A stretch of 64,000 nucleotides of DNA from UBA2272 sp034368805 (GTDB lineage Bacteria; Actinomycetota; Coriobacteriia; Anaerosomatales; Anaerosomataceae): positions 4,544 to 68,543 of the forward strand of contig JAXMLJ010000044.1 in NCBI GenBank assembly GCA_034368805.1, given 5' to 3'. The notes beneath the pieces were generated by a model that was given only the letters and a program-made list of their open reading frames with translations, searched no databases and was not told where the DNA came from. The position numbers and the translations under genes are program-made. Position 1 is the stretch's first letter, and each line of letters opens with the position of its first letter. Shown one piece after another: positions 62,855-64,000 of the stretch.

Positions 62855-62883
62855 CGAAGGGCCCCGCATCGCGGGGCCCTTCG
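62855..62883. terminator. Strong terminator after the CWB2 remnant
   Basis: CGAAGGGCCCCGC and GCGGGGCCCTTCG form a perfect 13-bp stem with a 3-base loop. It may now terminate the MFS transcript or work in both directions. Confidence 0.8.
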
Positions 62884-63064
62884 ACTGGCTGCGGTACGTT
62901 GCCCGGACGGATGCCTGGGGGCAGCAGCCCGGCGCAAGTGGTGGCCCTCCGTCTGAGACGACGTCTGCACCGCCGAAGATGTCGACGCGGAGAAGGCCCC
63001 CGGGGAACGCTCTGCACGATCGTGGGAAGGCGCTTCGGACTGCGAACCGACAGGCAGTGGGAGG

Positions 63065-63376
63065 CTACGTGCGCTCGCGCTCGTAGCCCGGCTTCACCTG
63101 GCGGGTACCAAGCTGCCGCCAATCCGTCTCGGTCATAGGCACACGATAGAAACCGGCGGCACGCTGGATGTTGGCGAACGCGATCTCGTGGTCTTCGTCA
63201 GATGCGCCCTCGACCTCTGTGAAGTTCTCGATAGCGCTCCGCACGTAACCCTCATCGGTCAGCGGTAGCATTCGGCGTGACGGGAACGCGAACGCCGACT
63301 CGGGAAGCGCCGCTTCCCGGGCAGGCGACAGCTTGCCGTGGGTGCTATGGGGTCGCCAGGTCGTTTCGCGCGCCAT
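63065..63376 (-). CDS. Small protein resembling DUF6582-type domains
   Basis: A 103-residue cytoplasmic protein with no cysteine-rich or membrane feature. It resembles proteins with a LP.SAFAFP.RR..PL opening (here LPESAFAFPSRRMLPLT), then VRSAIENFTEVEG and a helical part ending in AAGFYRV. I recall this pattern from DUF6582-type proteins in bacteria and phages, of unknown function; a profile search would settle it. The ATG at 63376 has a very good AAGGAG site. It is isolated between the remnant and the next CWB2 gene. Confidence 0.65.
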   Translation of the reverse strand: MARETTWRPHSTHGKLSPAREAALPESAFAFPSRRMLPLTDEGYVRSAIENFTEVEGASDEDHEIAFANIQRAAGFYRVPMTETDWRQLGTRQVKPGYERERT

Positions 63377-63634
63377 GTCGGACTCCTTAGGTGACATCAA
63401 GTGAACGATATCCATATTCGTACCCACTCGCGCTCATGGCTCCGCTGTTGCCCTTCAACGCGCCTGGCTTCCGTGAGACGTGCTGGCCGGAACTGCACCT
63501 GGCACCGGGTACGGGTCTTCCTCAAGCAGCTGCTGGAGCTCATCCAGTGGGGCGCCTCCTGCGCACCACAAAGCCGACGGACGTCACCCCATTCCGTCAC
63601 AGAACCGACAATGTGCAGCCATGCCTTCCGGTGT
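63377..63634. other. Intergenic region without a supported gene
   Basis: About 258 bases between the CWB2 gene ending at 63635 and the small gene starting at 63376, both on the minus strand. No frame with a start and ribosome-binding site is convincing. A 37-codon minus-strand stretch around 63450-63570 looks code-like (PLDELQQLLEEDPYPVPG) but is too short to name. Confidence 0.4.
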
Positions 63635-64000
63635 CTACTCCAAGACCGCGACGATCGCATCTCGAACGCTCTGTGTCACCGCGTTCACACCACCAAAGAA
63701 CGTGACACTGTCGATCTCCGCCCTGTGCACCGAGAGCGCCGCGGCTGTGTGAGCATCGAGCAGAGCCGGTCGTGTGAGCAGCATGACGGAGTTCATCTTG
63801 CCCTGGGCCACACCACCCGCAAGCGCATCCGGGAAGTTCATGCCGGTGGTGATGCCTACGCGGTCCCAGTCATGGCCCTGCTGGTCAACGGCGTACGTCG
63901 CCACTGCCACGGCGGTTGCATAACGGTCATCGCCCCACAAGCGATCCACCGTGCCGGGCAGAACTGCTGCAAGCTGCGTCTCCGTGACCGATGAGACGGC
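63635..64000 (-). CDS. CWB2-repeat surface protein, 5' part beyond window edge
   Basis: The frame enters from the right edge and encodes the last 121 residues of a protein. The sequence is one CWB2 repeat plus the start of another: DRLWGDDRYATAVAVAT, NFPDALAGG, MLLTRPALLDAH and the terminal VTFFGGVNAVTQSV. CWB2 repeats anchor proteins to the wall. The N-terminal effector domain is outside the window, so the function is unknown. It is the fourth CWB2 protein in 64 kb. Confidence 0.85.
   Translation of the reverse strand, partial: AVSSVTETQLAAVLPGTVDRLWGDDRYATAVAVATYAVDQQGHDWDRVGITTGMNFPDALAGGVAQGKMNSVMLLTRPALLDAHTAAALSVHRAEIDSVTFFGGVNAVTQSVRDAIVAVLE

Noticed and set aside
63450..63570. 37-codon minus-strand stretch resembling the end of a YciI-type protein
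   Set aside because: Too short, no ribosome-binding site and an upstream in-frame stop; possible remnant but not supported.
1..64000. CRISPR arrays, tRNA or rRNA genes, insertion sequences, prophage or att sites
   Set aside because: No regularly spaced repeats, tRNA-like cloverleaf, rRNA stretch, transposase or integrase was seen.

Overview
The window is high-GC (about 65-67% by eye), densely coded DNA from a Gram-positive-type bacterium. The best fit is a deep-branching Actinomycetota such as a Coriobacteriia relative. The support is four proteins ending in cell-wall-binding repeats 2 (CWB2), a teichoic-acid-like polymer cluster, lipoprotein substrate-binding proteins, arginine deiminase and carbamate kinase, and an actinobacterial-style hut pathway. 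This is inference from gene content; no rRNA or tRNA lies in the window. No phage, insertion sequence or CRISPR array was seen.

Layout. 0-2.6 kb: an rRNA methyltransferase cut by the edge, a thioesterase, a 59-residue winged-helix protein and a PdaA-like polysaccharide deacetylase. 2.6-12.1 kb: a cell-surface polymer locus with a split CDP-ribitol module (IspD-like cytidylyltransferase plus SDR reductase), three CDP-glycerol/ribitol-type phosphotransferases, a TagG/TagH-type ABC exporter whose ATPase has a Wzt-like tail, and a family 2 glycosyltransferase. 12.1-19.4 kb: carbamate kinase, a membrane-anchored HMA-like/cupredoxin-like protein, a secreted subtilase with CWB2 repeats, a nitroreductase and arginine deiminase. 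19.5-23.5 kb: a small membrane protein, a TPM protein, LemA, an M28 peptidase, YqeY and a VOC protein. 23.6-28.9 kb: a MarR regulator with a visible promoter and operator drives an asymmetric heterodimeric ABC multidrug exporter, followed by a Ca2+/Na+ antiporter. 29-31.3 kb: a secreted zinc phospholipase C-like protein with Ig-like and CWB2 domains. 31.3-37.3 kb: a YgjP-type metalloprotease, a NatAB-type ABC exporter, a 5'-truncated acyltransferase and a polar amino-acid ABC transporter. 37.5-47.7 kb: acylphosphatase, two PAS histidine kinases, a PAP2-type protein, a Rieske protein, a GlsB-type protein, and the Ku-LigD end-joining pair; ligD carries an apparent single-base frameshift. 47.9-53.4 kb: a complete histidine-to-glutamate hut set. 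53.4-64 kb: a beta-propeller CWB2 protein, a third PAS kinase, a four-gene amino-acid ABC transporter, an MFS transporter, a CWB2 gene remnant, a small DUF-type protein and another CWB2 protein cut by the right edge.

How it fits together. The polymer locus could supply the anionic wall polymer to which CWB2 proteins attach non-covalently, by analogy with clostridial CWB2 proteins. The subtilase, phospholipase and propeller protein would then be displayed on the wall. The hut genes, arginine deiminase and carbamate kinase, and two amino-acid ABC transporters point to a life built on amino-acid catabolism. Three related PAS kinases have no response regulator beside them, so their partners must be elsewhere.
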